A stretch of DNA of 64,000 nucleotides from Arabiibacter massiliensis (GCF_900169505.1 NZ_LT827021.1:2387400-2451399), one strand, 5' to 3'. Numbered from the stretch's first letter, positions 23,545 to 32,345 are shown. The notes: a model not told the origin generated them from the sequence alone. Translations and numbers: made by a program.

Positions 23545-25722
23545 ATGGGCATTCAGTTCGCCGCCGCACGCGCCGTCAGCGCCGTCTCAACCTGGGGGCT
23601 GAAGAACGTGTTCCACCGCCCCGCCGCGAACTTTCCCGGCAAGATGGCGCTTTACCTCGACCCGCGCCTCATCGCCGACCTGGCCCCGAAGCTTCAGGCG
23701 GGCTCGTTTTTGGTGGTGGGCACGAACGGCAAGACCACGGTGACCAACCTTCTGGCCGACATCCTCGAGCGCGCGGGCCAGCGCGTCGTGTGCAACCGCA
23801 CGGGCGCCAACCTCGACTCCGGCGTGGCCACGGCGCTGCTGCACGCGAAGCCGTCGGATTGGGGCGTGTTCGAGAGCGACGAGCTGTGGCTGGCGAAGAT
23901 CCTGCCGCAGATGCAGGCCAGCTACGTGGTGCTGCTCAACCTGTTCCGCGACCAGCTGGATCGCGTGGGCGAGATCGACCGCATCCAGGACAGCATCGCA
24001 GGCGCCTTGGCGAAGTCGCCGGGCACCGTGCTGGTGTACAACGCCGACGACCCGCTGTGCGCCGCCATCGCCGCGCGCGCGGCGAACCGCTCCGTTCCCT
24101 TCGGCCTGGCCGAGGACATGGGGCTGCCGCAGAACACCGTGGCCGACGCGCAGATGTGCCAGCAATGCTCTGCCATGCTGGAGTACGATTACCGCCAGTA
24201 CGGCCAGCTGGGCGCGTACCGCTGCCCGGACTGCGGCTTCGAGCGGCCCGCGCTGGCCTTTGCGGGCGAGGGAGTGCGCCTGGGCGCCGACGGCCTCGCG
24301 TTTCGCGTGCGGCGCGCGGAGGACGGCGCGGACGCCTTCGAGATAGAGGCCCCGTACAACGGCGCGTACATGGTGTACAACCTGCTGGCCACGGCGGTTG
24401 CGGCCGATTTGGCGGGCTGCCCTGCCGACGCGGTGCGCCAGGCCGTGGACGCGTTCGACCCGCAGAACGGCCGGCTGCAGACCTTCGACATCGACGGCCG
24501 GCGCATCCTGCTCAACCTGGCCAAGAACCCCACCGGCTTCAATCAGAACCTCAAGATCGTCGCGCAGGATCCGAATCCCAAGGCGGTCGCGTTCTTCGTG
24601 AACGACAAGGAGGGCGACGGCCGCGACGTGTCGTGGCTGTGGGACATCGATTTCGAGGAGCTGGCCGAGGGCGGCCCGATGGCCGTGTTCGCCGGCGGCA
24701 TCCGCGGCAACGACGTGCAGGTGCGCCTCAAGTACGCCGGCATCGTGTCGGAGGTGGTGGACGGCACCGACGAGCTGCTGGCGCGCATCGCCGGCCTGCC
24801 GAAGGAGGCGAACGCCTACTTCATCGCCAACTACACGGCCCTGCCGGTGGTTAAGGCCGTGCTCGACGCGCGGGCGGGCGAGGGGACGGCCGCGGCGGCG
24901 TCGGGCTCCGGCGCGCCTGCCGAGATGCGCGGACCCATCGAGCCGCCGGCTCCGGGCGCCGCGTCGCCGCTGGTGATCGCGCATCTGTTCCCCGACCTGC
25001 TGAACCTCTACGGCGACGGCGGCAACGTGCGCGTCCTCGCGCAGCGTCTGCGCTGGCGCGGCATCCCCGTGGAGGTGCGCCGCGTCAACCACGGCGAGTC
25101 CGTCGACCTTTCCGGCGTGGACCTGGTGGTGCTCGGCGGCGGTCCCGACCGCGAGCAGCGCCTCGCGTCGGGCGAGCTCATGCGCATGCGCGACGACTTG
25201 CGCGCCTACGTCGAGGACGGCGGCGTGCTTCTGGCCATCTGCGGCGGCTACCAGATCCTCGGGCACGAGTGGCTGCTCGGCGACGAGGTGGTGAAGGGCC
25301 TCGGCATCGTGGACATGACCACCGAGCGCGCCGCTGGCGGCTCGGCCGACCGGCTGATCGACAACATCGTGCTGAGCTCGCCCTTGGCGACGCGTCCCGT
25401 GGTGGGCTACGAGAACCACGCCGGCCGCACGCACCTCGGCGCGGGCGTCGAGGCGTTCGGCGAGGTGGCCTCGGCGACGGGGCACGGCAACAACGACGCG
25501 GACAAGAAGGACGGCGTGCTGTTCAAGAACCTGGTGGGCACCTACCTGCACGGGCCGCTGCTGGCGAAGAACCCCGAAGTGGCCGACGAGCTGCTCTGCC
25601 GCGCCCTCGAACGCAACGCGGCTCGCACGCAGGGAGAGCCCGCCGCCCTCGCGCCCCTCGACGACGCCGTGGAACTCGCGGCGAACGAGGCCCTCTGCAA
25701 ACGCTTCAACGTGAAAGCGTAG
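23545..25722 (+). CDS. MurT-GatD fusion: lipid II isoglutaminyl synthase
   Basis: The 725-residue protein joins two normally separate subunits. Residues 1-450 are MurT: Mur-ligase P-loop GTNGKTTVTNLL, LNLFRDQLDRVGE, a zinc ribbon with Cys205/208 and Cys227/230, and the DUF1727 end (LNLAKNPTGFNQNL). A Gly/Ala linker at about 450-472 leads to GatD (474-725), a class I glutamine amidotransferase with nucleophile Cys566 in LLAICGGYQILG and His669 in GTYLHGP. It amidates D-Glu in lipid II to D-isoglutamine, needed for cross-linking. ATG at 23545 follows GAAAGGAACG; a TATACT box is at 23517-23522. Confidence 0.94.
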   Translation: MGIQFAAARAVSAVSTWGLKNVFHRPAANFPGKMALYLDPRLIADLAPKLQAGSFLVVGTNGKTTVTNLLADILERAGQRVVCNRTGANLDSGVATALLHAKPSDWGVFESDELWLAKILPQMQASYVVLLNLFRDQLDRVGEIDRIQDSIAGALAKSPGTVLVYNADDPLCAAIAARAANRSVPFGLAEDMGLPQNTVADAQMCQQCSAMLEYDYRQYGQLGAYRCPDCGFERPALAFAGEGVRLGADGLAFRVRRAEDGADAFEIEAPYNGAYMVYNLLATAVAADLAGCPADAVRQAVDAFDPQNGRLQTFDIDGRRILLNLAKNPTGFNQNLKIVAQDPNPKAVAFFVNDKEGDGRDVSWLWDIDFEELAEGGPMAVFAGGIRGNDVQVRLKYAGIVSEVVDGTDELLARIAGLPKEANAYFIANYTALPVVKAVLDARAGEGTAAAASGSGAPAEMRGPIEPPAPGAASPLVIAHLFPDLLNLYGDGGNVRVLAQRLRWRGIPVEVRRVNHGESVDLSGVDLVVLGGGPDREQRLASGELMRMRDDLRAYVEDGGVLLAICGGYQILGHEWLLGDEVVKGLGIVDMTTERAAGGSADRLIDNIVLSSPLATRPVVGYENHAGRTHLGAGVEAFGEVASATGHGNNDADKKDGVLFKNLVGTYLHGPLLAKNPEVADELLCRALERNAARTQGEPAALAPLDDAVELAANEALCKRFNVKA

Positions 25723-25726
25723 GGAG

Positions 25727-27074
25727 GGGCGTGACAGAGTGACGATTACCCCGGGAGGTGCGGACGATTTCTTGTAGACGCCCCGGCCTCAGGCGGCGAG
25801 CCCCAGGCTCCTCCTGTACTGCACGGGGCTCATCCATCCGAGCGAGAGCTTGGGCCTGGACTCATTGTAGCGCAGAAGCCACGCGTCGAGCTCCCCGATG
25901 AAATCCTCCGCGGAGGCCCCCGTCCAGTCCCGCGTGTCGAAGAACTCCATCTTGAGCCTGCCGAAGAACCCCTCCATCCGCGCGTTGTCCGGCGGGCAGG
26001 CCTTCCTCGACATCGAGCGGGCCAGGCCGTTCTCCTCGCAGATCCGGATCCAGCTCTTCGCATGGTAGTGCCCGCCCCTGTCGGAGTGGACCGTGCACCC
26101 GCCGCCCGGGCCGAGCAGCCGGCACGCCCGCTCGAGCGAGGGGTCGACGAGGGCCTCCGAGGCGGGGCTCGCCGAGGCCGCCCACCCCGCGAGCATGCCG
26201 TCGAAGCAGTCGAGGACCGGCGAGAGGTACGCCTTCTCCCCGCTCGGCAGCGCGAACTCGGTCACGTCGGTGAGCCACAGGCGGTTCGGCGCGGGAGCCG
26301 AGAAGTCGTGGCCGCCGTCCTCGCGCAAGGGGACGTTGGGCAGGTCGGAGGCGTCGGCCCTGGCCGAGTAGGAGCTGTAGCGGGAGCCCCTCCGGCGCCT
26401 GTCGGGCTGCAGGCCCTCCTCGGCCATGACGCGGCGCACCCGCTTCTCCGACGCGTTCAGCGGCCTCTCCGCGTCAGAGGCGAGGGCCGCCTTGATCCTG
26501 CGGTACCCCCACCCCGGGTTCTCCAGGCACGCCTCGACCACCCTCGGCCGCAGCTCCGCCTCCGGGTCCTCCCCGGCCCTCTTCGCGTGGTAGTAGAAGG
26601 TGGCTGGTGCGAGACGAAGCGACGACAGCGTCCATCCAATCGAATACGTTCTCCGCAGGGCGCCTGCCAGAAGGGCCTTCTCCCTGTTCGGGAGCGTCCT
26701 CGGGTCGGCGCCGGGGTCTTTTTTTAGTATGTCCACGACCGCCTGCTTGAGGTCCATCTCGAAGCGCAGGTCGAAGATGATCCGCTTGAGCTCCTCGGGG
26801 TCGTCGGGCAGGTTGTCCAGGTCGGGCACGGGGGCCTCCTTCCGGGCTCGGGGCTTCCCGGCCGCGCCGAGGCCCTCCCCGCGGCCTCCCTCGAGCTGGA
26901 GGCGCCAGCGCCTCACGGTCTCGTGGGAGGCGCCGCAGGACCGGGCGGCGGACCGGTAGCTCATGCCTTCGTCCCTCACGAGGTTAACGGCTTTTATCTT
27001 CTCTTCAAGCGAGAACATGCGAACTCCTTTTCTCCAACTTAGAGTCCGCACCTCCCCGTCCCTCTGTCACGCCC
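25727..27074 (-). mobile_element. IS3-family insertion sequence
   Basis: The element is bounded by imperfect inverted repeats: the left end has GGGCGTGACAGAG then GGGAGGTGCGGAC, and the right end has their complements. The left end carries about eight extra bases (GATTACCC) between the two blocks. It encodes one transposase and lies between the MurT-GatD and LCP genes without breaking either. A target duplication could not be established because the outer bases do not form a direct repeat. Confidence 0.85.
25789..27018 (-). CDS. IS3-family transposase, single continuous frame (OrfAB)
   Basis: The 409-residue protein has an N-terminal HTH (SYRSAARSCGASHETVRRWR), a leucine-rich linker (DPEELKRIIFDLRFEMDLK), an HTH_21 region (CLENPGWGYRRIKAAL) and an integrase core with D in LTDVTEF, D in VHSDRGGHY and E in ARMEGFFGRLK, then the YNESRPKLSLGWMSPVQYR tail. 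A run of seven A followed by G (26719-26725) lies at the OrfA/OrfB boundary, where IS3 relatives shift frame, but here both parts are already in one frame. AAGGAG precedes the ATG at 27018. Confidence 0.93.
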   Translation of the reverse strand: MFSLEEKIKAVNLVRDEGMSYRSAARSCGASHETVRRWRLQLEGGRGEGLGAAGKPRARKEAPVPDLDNLPDDPEELKRIIFDLRFEMDLKQAVVDILKKDPGADPRTLPNREKALLAGALRRTYSIGWTLSSLRLAPATFYYHAKRAGEDPEAELRPRVVEACLENPGWGYRRIKAALASDAERPLNASEKRVRRVMAEEGLQPDRRRRGSRYSSYSARADASDLPNVPLREDGGHDFSAPAPNRLWLTDVTEFALPSGEKAYLSPVLDCFDGMLAGWAASASPASEALVDPSLERACRLLGPGGGCTVHSDRGGHYHAKSWIRICEENGLARSMSRKACPPDNARMEGFFGRLKMEFFDTRDWTGASAEDFIGELDAWLLRYNESRPKLSLGWMSPVQYRRSLGLAA

Positions 27075-27142
27075 TATGGGCATTTCTTAGGGAAGACGTG
27101 GGGGCGCTTGCGCCGCTGCCGTGCGACTGGCACCATGGCCGT

Positions 27143-28612
27143 ATGGACAACCGACGCAGCAACCCCTCGCGCGCTCGCCGCACGCCCGCCGACGCCGGCC
27201 GCATGCCGGTCGATTCGCGCGCCAGGTATGCGACGCCCCCCAGCCAGACTCCCACGCCGCGGCGCATCTCGCGCGCCGAGTACGTGCATGCGCGCAGGCA
27301 GCGCCGCCGCCGCACCATGCTCATCGCTCTCGCCGTCATCGCGGTTCTCGTGCTGGGCGGGGCGGGAGCGGCCTTCGCCTACTACTCCACCCTGTCCGGC
27401 AACCTGCACGAAGGCGTGGACGACGATCTGCGCGCCGCGCTCGTGGACACGGACCTGGCCAGAGAGCCGTTCTACCTGCTGCTCATGGGCACCGACGGGT
27501 CGGACGACCGCGCCGCATCGGCCGAGTACGCCGGCGACCAGTTCCGCAGCGACAGCATCATCCTCACGCGCATCGACCCGGTGGACAAGAAGGTGACCAT
27601 GGTGTCGCTGCACCGCGACACGCTCGTCGACATGGGCGAGTACGGGCAGAACAAGCTCAACGCCGCGCATGCCATCGGCGGCCCCGCCATGACGGTGGAG
27701 ACGGTATCCAAGCTGGCCGGCGTGCCCATCTCGCATTACGCCGAGATCAACTTCGACGGGTTCAAGGACGTCGTCGACGCGCTAGGCGGCGTGGAGGTGG
27801 ACGTTCCCATGACCATCGACGACGCGGACGCCGGGGGGCACGTGGACGCCGGCCTCCAAACGCTCGACGGCGACCAGGCGCTCATCCTGTGCCGCGCGCG
27901 CCACGCCTACGACGAGTTCGGCGACGGCGACTCCTATCGCGCCGCCAACCAGCGCCTCGTCCTGGCGGCCATCGCCAAGAAGGTGCTCGCGGCCGACGTG
28001 GCCACCATGGCCGGCACGGTGCAGGCGCTTTCCCAGTACGTCACCACCGATCTCGAGATCACCGATATCGTTGGCCTCGCGCAGGCCTTGCAGGGGCTCG
28101 ACCCCTCCACCGACATCTACTCGGCCATGGAGCCTACGGAATCGCAGTACATCAACGATATCTGGTACGAGATCACCGACGTCCAGGCGTGGAAGAAGAT
28201 GATGGCCCGCGTCGACCAGGGGCTTCCGCCTACCGAGCAGGACATCGTCGATGCGGGATCGAACACGGTGCTGGCCACCACGGGCGGTCAGCAATCGGGC
28301 TCGGGCGGCTCGGGCGCGACCGGGGCGAAGGCGTCTGCGCAGCCGGGCCTCGTGTCCGTGCTCAACGGCAACGGGGTGGCGGGCGCGGGCTCGGTGGCGG
28401 CCGAGTCCATCGAGGCCCTTGGCTACACGGTGGAGTCCGGCAACGCCGATAGCTTCGATTACGCGGAGACGCTCGTCGTGTACGGCACGGAGGGCCAGGC
28501 GGCCGCCGCGCAGCAGGTGGCGGACGCGCTCGGCGCGGGCAGGCTCGTGCTCAACGACGGCTCGTACGCCTTCGACGGCGACCTCCTCGTCATCCTCGGC
28601 GCCGACTGGTAG
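27143..28612 (+). CDS. LytR-CpsA-Psr (LCP) family protein with LytR_C domain
   Basis: The 489-residue protein has a basic cytoplasmic N-terminus (about 60 residues), a TM at about 58-80, an LCP domain (LLLMGTDGSDDR, FRSDSIILTRIDP, VTMVSLHRDTLVDM, NKLNAAHAIGG, ILCRARHAYDEFGDGDSYRAANQR) and a C-terminal LytR_C domain (VSVLNGNGVAGAGSVAAESIEALGY) after a Gly/Ser linker. LCP enzymes attach wall polymers to peptidoglycan. The ATG at 27143 gives the expected topology but has no clear ribosome site. The insertion sequence ends 68 bases upstream and probably separates the gene from its original promoter. Confidence 0.92.
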   Translation: MDNRRSNPSRARRTPADAGRMPVDSRARYATPPSQTPTPRRISRAEYVHARRQRRRRTMLIALAVIAVLVLGGAGAAFAYYSTLSGNLHEGVDDDLRAALVDTDLAREPFYLLLMGTDGSDDRAASAEYAGDQFRSDSIILTRIDPVDKKVTMVSLHRDTLVDMGEYGQNKLNAAHAIGGPAMTVETVSKLAGVPISHYAEINFDGFKDVVDALGGVEVDVPMTIDDADAGGHVDAGLQTLDGDQALILCRARHAYDEFGDGDSYRAANQRLVLAAIAKKVLAADVATMAGTVQALSQYVTTDLEITDIVGLAQALQGLDPSTDIYSAMEPTESQYINDIWYEITDVQAWKKMMARVDQGLPPTEQDIVDAGSNTVLATTGGQQSGSGGSGATGAKASAQPGLVSVLNGNGVAGAGSVAAESIEALGYTVESGNADSFDYAETLVVYGTEGQAAAAQQVADALGAGRLVLNDGSYAFDGDLLVILGADW

Positions 28613-28618
28613 GCATCC

Positions 28619-29371
28619 TCAGTACCCGAGCGTCCAATCGCCCAGAAGCAGCCCCTTCGCCAGCCCGAGCACCAGGATGTGCAGCGGGTAGTACGCGTAG
28701 AAGAACCACTTCATCGAGCGGCCGCGCGCGCCGTTGTACGCGAGCAGAAGAGGGATGGCCAGCGTGCATCCCACCAGGCCGTACAGGGCGAACGGCAGGT
28801 TCACCAGGTCGAGCGTGGCGAAGAGCTGCAAGGCGTAGGGCAGCCCGGAGCTCACGATGGGCAGGAGGATGGGCAGGACGATGCGCTCGCGGCGGCCGGG
28901 CAGGACGCGCATCATGAGGACCATGATCGGCCCGAGGATTCCCCAGTCGCACACCGCGCTCGCGGCGGTGAGGGCGGCGAAGGCCAGCCAAAACAGCGCG
29001 CGATTCTCCAGGCGGTCGTACAGGTAGAGCGCCGCGAGGCTGAGGAGCAAGGTGAACAGCACGTTGCCCTCATGCGACAAGAAGAGCCAGAACGGCACCT
29101 CGGCGATGAGCGCGAACACGAGCAGCCGCAGGGCGTAGCGCCTGACATTGGAGGTGTGGACGTAGCCTTCCACCAGCAGAAACGCCATAATAGGGAACGT
29201 GGCGCCCCCCAGGCCGAACAGGACGGACAGCGCCTCGACGGGCAGGTAGGGGTAGAAGATGTAGCAGCCGTGGTTGAACGTCATGCCGATGATGGCCACG
29301 GCTTTGAGCGCGAACGACGAGAGCCCGCCTCGGGGAGGTGCGGTTGCCGATATGCCTGTCGTCGTTGCCAT
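28619..29371 (-). CDS. TraX-family membrane protein
   Basis: The 250-residue protein has about seven TM segments with the TraX pattern: LKAVAIIGMTFNHGCYIFYP near the start, GLGGATFPIMAFLLVEGYVHTSN, RYALRLLVFALIAEVPFW and the end KWFFYAYYPLHILVLGLAKG. TraX acetylates pilin in the F plasmid, but chromosomal homologues are widespread without conjugation genes and are probably acyltransferases for other substrates. No conjugation gene is nearby. It shares a 49-base divergent intergenic region with the CPBP gene and is convergent with the LCP gene (6 bases apart). Confidence 0.88.
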   Translation of the reverse strand: MATTTGISATAPPRGGLSSFALKAVAIIGMTFNHGCYIFYPYLPVEALSVLFGLGGATFPIMAFLLVEGYVHTSNVRRYALRLLVFALIAEVPFWLFLSHEGNVLFTLLLSLAALYLYDRLENRALFWLAFAALTAASAVCDWGILGPIMVLMMRVLPGRRERIVLPILLPIVSSGLPYALQLFATLDLVNLPFALYGLVGCTLAIPLLLAYNGARGRSMKWFFYAYYPLHILVLGLAKGLLLGDWTLGY

Positions 29372-29420
29372 GGCGTTCCAGTATACTGCACGGGAAGGCG
29401 AAGGCGGGAGGTGGCGCGGC

Positions 29421-30200
29421 ATGAAAGAGGAGGCGAAGACTGCGGCGGTTCTCGCCGGATCGCTTGTGCTTTCGGTCGCGTGCTTCCAACTCGTGTCCGG
29501 CGACCTGCTCGTACAAGGGGTGCTGTTGGCGGCGGTAGGCGTCGGCGCCGCGGCGCTGGCGGATCGGCCGGCGCTCGCGTGGCGGGGGATGCGCGGCAGC
29601 CTCGGATGGCCGGCCTACGTGCTGGCGGTGGGGCTCGCCTGCGGGCTCGCGTCGGTTGCGGGTATGGGGCGCGACGGTTCGGCTTCCGTGCCGCAGGTGC
29701 TCGAGGTCGTGCTTTCGTGCCTGTTCACCGGCGTGTTCGAGGAAGGGGTCTTCCGCGTGGCGGCGCTCGCCGCGCTCGTGCCCGCCTTCGGTGGCGGTCG
29801 GCGCGGGCTGCTGAAGGCGGCGCTCGTCTCGTCGCTGCTGTTCGGCGCACTGCACGTGCCGATAGCCGATGCGGTTGCGGCCGGGTCGGCCGTAGCCTGG
29901 GCCCAAACCGTGCTCAAGCCGCTGCAAGCGACGCTGTTCGGCCTGTTCATGGCGGGGCTCTTCGTGCGCACGCGCAGCCTGTGGGCGATTGCGGGGCTGC
30001 ACGGCCTGTTCAACGTTTTCTACGCGGGTCCGCTCATGCTGGCCGGTGCCGCGCAAGCCACCTACGTCACCGGCGACCTGCGCGACCTCGCTCTGCTGGC
30101 CGCCTCGACCGCCCTCCTCGTCCCGCCCGCCCTCGCCGCCTGGAGCGAGGCAAAGGAGCGGGGAGGCGGAACCCCCGGATCGCCCTCCGGACCGACGTGA
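29421..30200 (+). CDS. CPBP-family (Abi/CAAX-like) intramembrane protease homologue
   Basis: The 259-residue protein has about seven TM segments and the CPBP motifs EEGVFRVAALAALV (glutamate pair), LLFGALHVPI (His) and AIAGLHGLFNVFYAG (His/Asn). Family members are membrane metallo-type proteases linked to prenyl-protein processing, bacteriocin immunity or sigma-factor release; the target is unknown. GGGAGGTGG precedes the ATG at 29421; a longer in-frame start at 29274 lies inside the divergent gene. Confidence 0.88.
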   Translation: MKEEAKTAAVLAGSLVLSVACFQLVSGDLLVQGVLLAAVGVGAAALADRPALAWRGMRGSLGWPAYVLAVGLACGLASVAGMGRDGSASVPQVLEVVLSCLFTGVFEEGVFRVAALAALVPAFGGGRRGLLKAALVSSLLFGALHVPIADAVAAGSAVAWAQTVLKPLQATLFGLFMAGLFVRTRSLWAIAGLHGLFNVFYAGPLMLAGAAQATYVTGDLRDLALLAASTALLVPPALAAWSEAKERGGGTPGSPSGPT

Positions 30201-30318
30201 TGATTCTGTGAAAGCAAAGTTTTATCTTGCGCCCAGGACTCCGCGAAGGTAATATTCTTTCTTGCCGCTTTTCCTGTTTGAAGGTACTTCGGGCAGGAAG
30301 GGTAGGCGCAACCTACGT

Positions 30319-30395
30319 TGCGGGGTGGAGCAGTCTGGTAGCTCGCCGGGCTCATAACCCGGAGGTCGTTGGTTCAAATCCAGCCCCCGCGACCA
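30319..30395 (+). tRNA. Initiator tRNA-fMet (CAT anticodon)
   Basis: A 77-base cloverleaf with encoded CCA, the anticodon loop CTCATAA in a CCGGG/CCCGG stem containing the three consecutive G-C pairs diagnostic of initiator tRNA, and the T arm GTTGG-TTCAAAT-CCAGC. Position 1:72 reads T-G, a weak pair in place of the usual C-A mismatch. Confidence 0.93.
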
Positions 30396-30404
30396 GAAAC
30401 TAGC

Positions 30405-30437
30405 AGGTCGGAAGCTCAAATGGCTTCCGACCTTTTT
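30405..30437 (+). terminator. Terminator of the initiator tRNA gene
   Basis: AGGTCGGAAGC pairs with GCTTCCGACCT around a short loop, followed by TTTTTG. A strong intrinsic terminator 10 bases after the tRNA. Confidence 0.85.
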
Positions 30438-30465
30438 GTTTGGCGCTAACGAGTCCTAAACTACA

Positions 30466-30539
30466 AAGCCCCCTCGTCCGCTGCGATTGGCAGGGGCGAG
30501 GGGGCTTGGGGGATTGGCAGGGGCGAGGGGGCTTGGGGC
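30466..30539 (-). terminator. GroEL terminator region with a 27-bp tandem duplication
   Basis: AAGCCCCCTCG (30466-30476) can pair with CGAGGGGGCTT at 30497-30507 and with a second copy 27 bases further on, because the unit TTGGCAGGGGCGAGGGGGCT is duplicated in tandem. It follows the groEL stop on the minus strand and is trailed by a modest T-rich tail. Confidence 0.55.
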
Positions 30540-30557
30540 GGGCGGTTGTCCGGCGGG

Positions 30558-32144
30558 TTACTTCTCCTCGGGGACGAGTTCGCTCACGGAGGCGTTCGTG
30601 ATGAGGATGAGCGACGCCACGGACGCGGCGGAGTGCAACGCGGTCGTGGTCACCTTCGCGGGGTCGGCGATGCCGCGCGAGATCATGTCGCCGTACTCGC
30701 CGGACTTGCTGTCCAGGCCCTCGCCCAGCGGCAGCGTCTTGATCTTCTCCACCACGAGCTTACCCTCGAAGCCCCCGTTGTCGGCGATGGCGCGCGCCGG
30801 AGCCTCCAGGGCCTTGCGCAGGATGTCCACGCCCAGCTGCTCGTCCGCTTCGTCGCAGGTCACGCCGTCGAGCGCGGCTGCGGCCTGCACGAGCGCCACG
30901 CCGCCGCCGGCCACGAGGCCCTGCTCGGCGGCCGAGCGCGTCGCCAGGAGCGCGTCCTGGATGCGGCTGCGGATCTCGTTCATCTCGGTCTCGGTGGCGG
31001 CGCCCACGTTCATCACCGCGATGCCGCCGGAAAGCTTGGCCAAGCGCTCGCGCAGCACGTCCTGGTCGTACTTCACTTTCGTCTGCTCGATCTGGGCGCG
31101 CAGCTGGTTACAGCGCTGCTCGACGGCCTCCTTCTTGCCTTTGCCGCCGATGACGATGGTCCGATCCTTGAAAATCTGCACGCTGGCGGCGCGCCCGAGC
31201 ATGCTCTTCTGGGCGTCGGCCAAAGTGAGGCCGCGGTCGGGCGTGATAACCTCGCCGCCGGTGAGGATGGCCAGATCCTCCAGCTCCGCCTTGCGGCGGT
31301 CGCCCAGGGACGGCGCTTTCACGGCGACGCTGTTGAGCGTGCCGCGGCGGCGGTTCGTGAGCAGCGCGTTCAGCGACTCGCCGCGCACGTCGTCGGCGGC
31401 GATGAGCAGCGGGTGGCCGGATTTCATGACCTCTTCGAGCACGGGCACGACGTCGGTGAAGTTGTCGGCCAGGCGCTGGTCGGTCATCAGGATGTAGGGC
31501 TCCGTCAGCTCGCCTTCCATGCGGCCCGGATCATCGGCCATGTGCGGCGAGATGAAGCCGTTGTCGAACATCATGCCCTTGAGCACCTTCACCTCGATGC
31601 CGAACGTCTGCGACTTCTCGACCGACACGATGCCGTCGCGGCCGACGGCCTCCAGCGCCTCGCCGATCTTCTCGCCGATCTCGCGGTCGCCGGCCGAGAC
31701 TGTGGCGATCTCGGCGATCTGCTCGCGCGTGGACACCTCGACGGCGTTCTTGAGCACCTCGCCGGCCACCACGTCGGCTGCCTTCTGGATGCCGCGGCGC
31801 AGCGCCAGGGGGTCGGAGCCTGACATAACGCACTTCACGCCCTCGCTCACCAGCGCGTCGGCCAGGATGGTGGCCGTGGTGGTGCCGTCGCCCGCGTCGT
31901 TGTTGGCCGCGATGGCGGCCTCGCGGACGATCTTCATGCCCATGTTCTCGATGGGATCCTCCAGGTCGACGTTGGCGGCCACGGTGGCGCCGTCGTTGGA
32001 CAGACTGGGCTTCTCGTGCTGCTTCTCCATGGCAACGTAGCGGCCCTTGGGGCCGATGGTCACCCGCACCGCCTCGGCCAGCTTGTTCACGCCGGCCGCC
32101 AGCTTCGCGCGGGTTTCGTTATCGAAAGCAAGATCTTTGGGCAC
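30558..32144 (-). CDS. groEL: 60-kDa chaperonin GroEL
   Basis: The 528-residue protein has the chaperonin ATPase signatures VRVTIGPKGRYVAME, NDGATVAANVDLEDPIENMG, DAGDGTTTATILADAL and AAEQGLVAGGGVALVQAA, and the apical region (GMMFDNGFISPHMADD). GTG at 32144 is chosen: GGAAGGAAGAG precedes it and the protein then starts in register with GroEL. It ends ELVPEEK and lacks the Gly/Met tail of many GroELs. No groES is adjacent, so the co-chaperonin gene lies elsewhere. A CIRCE operator is 120 bases upstream. Confidence 0.96.
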   Translation of the reverse strand: MPKDLAFDNETRAKLAAGVNKLAEAVRVTIGPKGRYVAMEKQHEKPSLSNDGATVAANVDLEDPIENMGMKIVREAAIAANNDAGDGTTTATILADALVSEGVKCVMSGSDPLALRRGIQKAADVVAGEVLKNAVEVSTREQIAEIATVSAGDREIGEKIGEALEAVGRDGIVSVEKSQTFGIEVKVLKGMMFDNGFISPHMADDPGRMEGELTEPYILMTDQRLADNFTDVVPVLEEVMKSGHPLLIAADDVRGESLNALLTNRRRGTLNSVAVKAPSLGDRRKAELEDLAILTGGEVITPDRGLTLADAQKSMLGRAASVQIFKDRTIVIGGKGKKEAVEQRCNQLRAQIEQTKVKYDQDVLRERLAKLSGGIAVMNVGAATETEMNEIRSRIQDALLATRSAAEQGLVAGGGVALVQAAAALDGVTCDEADEQLGVDILRKALEAPARAIADNGGFEGKLVVEKIKTLPLGEGLDSKSGEYGDMISRGIADPAKVTTTALHSAASVASLILITNASVSELVPEEK

Positions 32145-32263
32145 GTCTCTTCCTTCCTCGCAAATGTCGCGGCGCTTCGCCATCGCCGCGCGGAGCGCCG
32201 CCTTCCGAGGGGCGAAGAGCCTGCCCGCGAAACGCAGCGCCTGAAAAACCATACCCGAAGAAA

Positions 32264-32290
32264 TTAGCACTCTTTTGCTCAGAGTGCTAG
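32264..32290 (-). promoter_or_regulatory. CIRCE operator of groEL
   Basis: TTAGCACTC-N9-GAGTGCTAG matches the HrcA-binding CIRCE consensus (TTAGCACTC-N9-GAGTGCTAA) at 17 of 18 arm positions. Confidence 0.93.
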
Positions 32291-32345
32291 CCGCGAGCCC
32301 GCTTTTCCGCGATTCCTCTGGATTGAGACGCTCTGAAAGCCCCGA

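Noticed and set aside
23587..25551. Long minus-strand open frame of 654 codons opposite MurT-GatD
   Set aside because: It mirrors a high-GC gene in the complementary frame, has His/Arg/Val-rich composition and no domain; the plus-strand frame has the catalytic motifs.
28619..29371. TraX-like gene as evidence of an integrated conjugative element
   Set aside because: No relaxase, type IV secretion gene, integrase or attachment repeat is present nearby.
20202..30395. tRNA genes as attachment sites of a genomic island
   Set aside because: No duplicated tRNA 3' end and no integrase gene between or beside them; the only mobile gene is the IS transposase.
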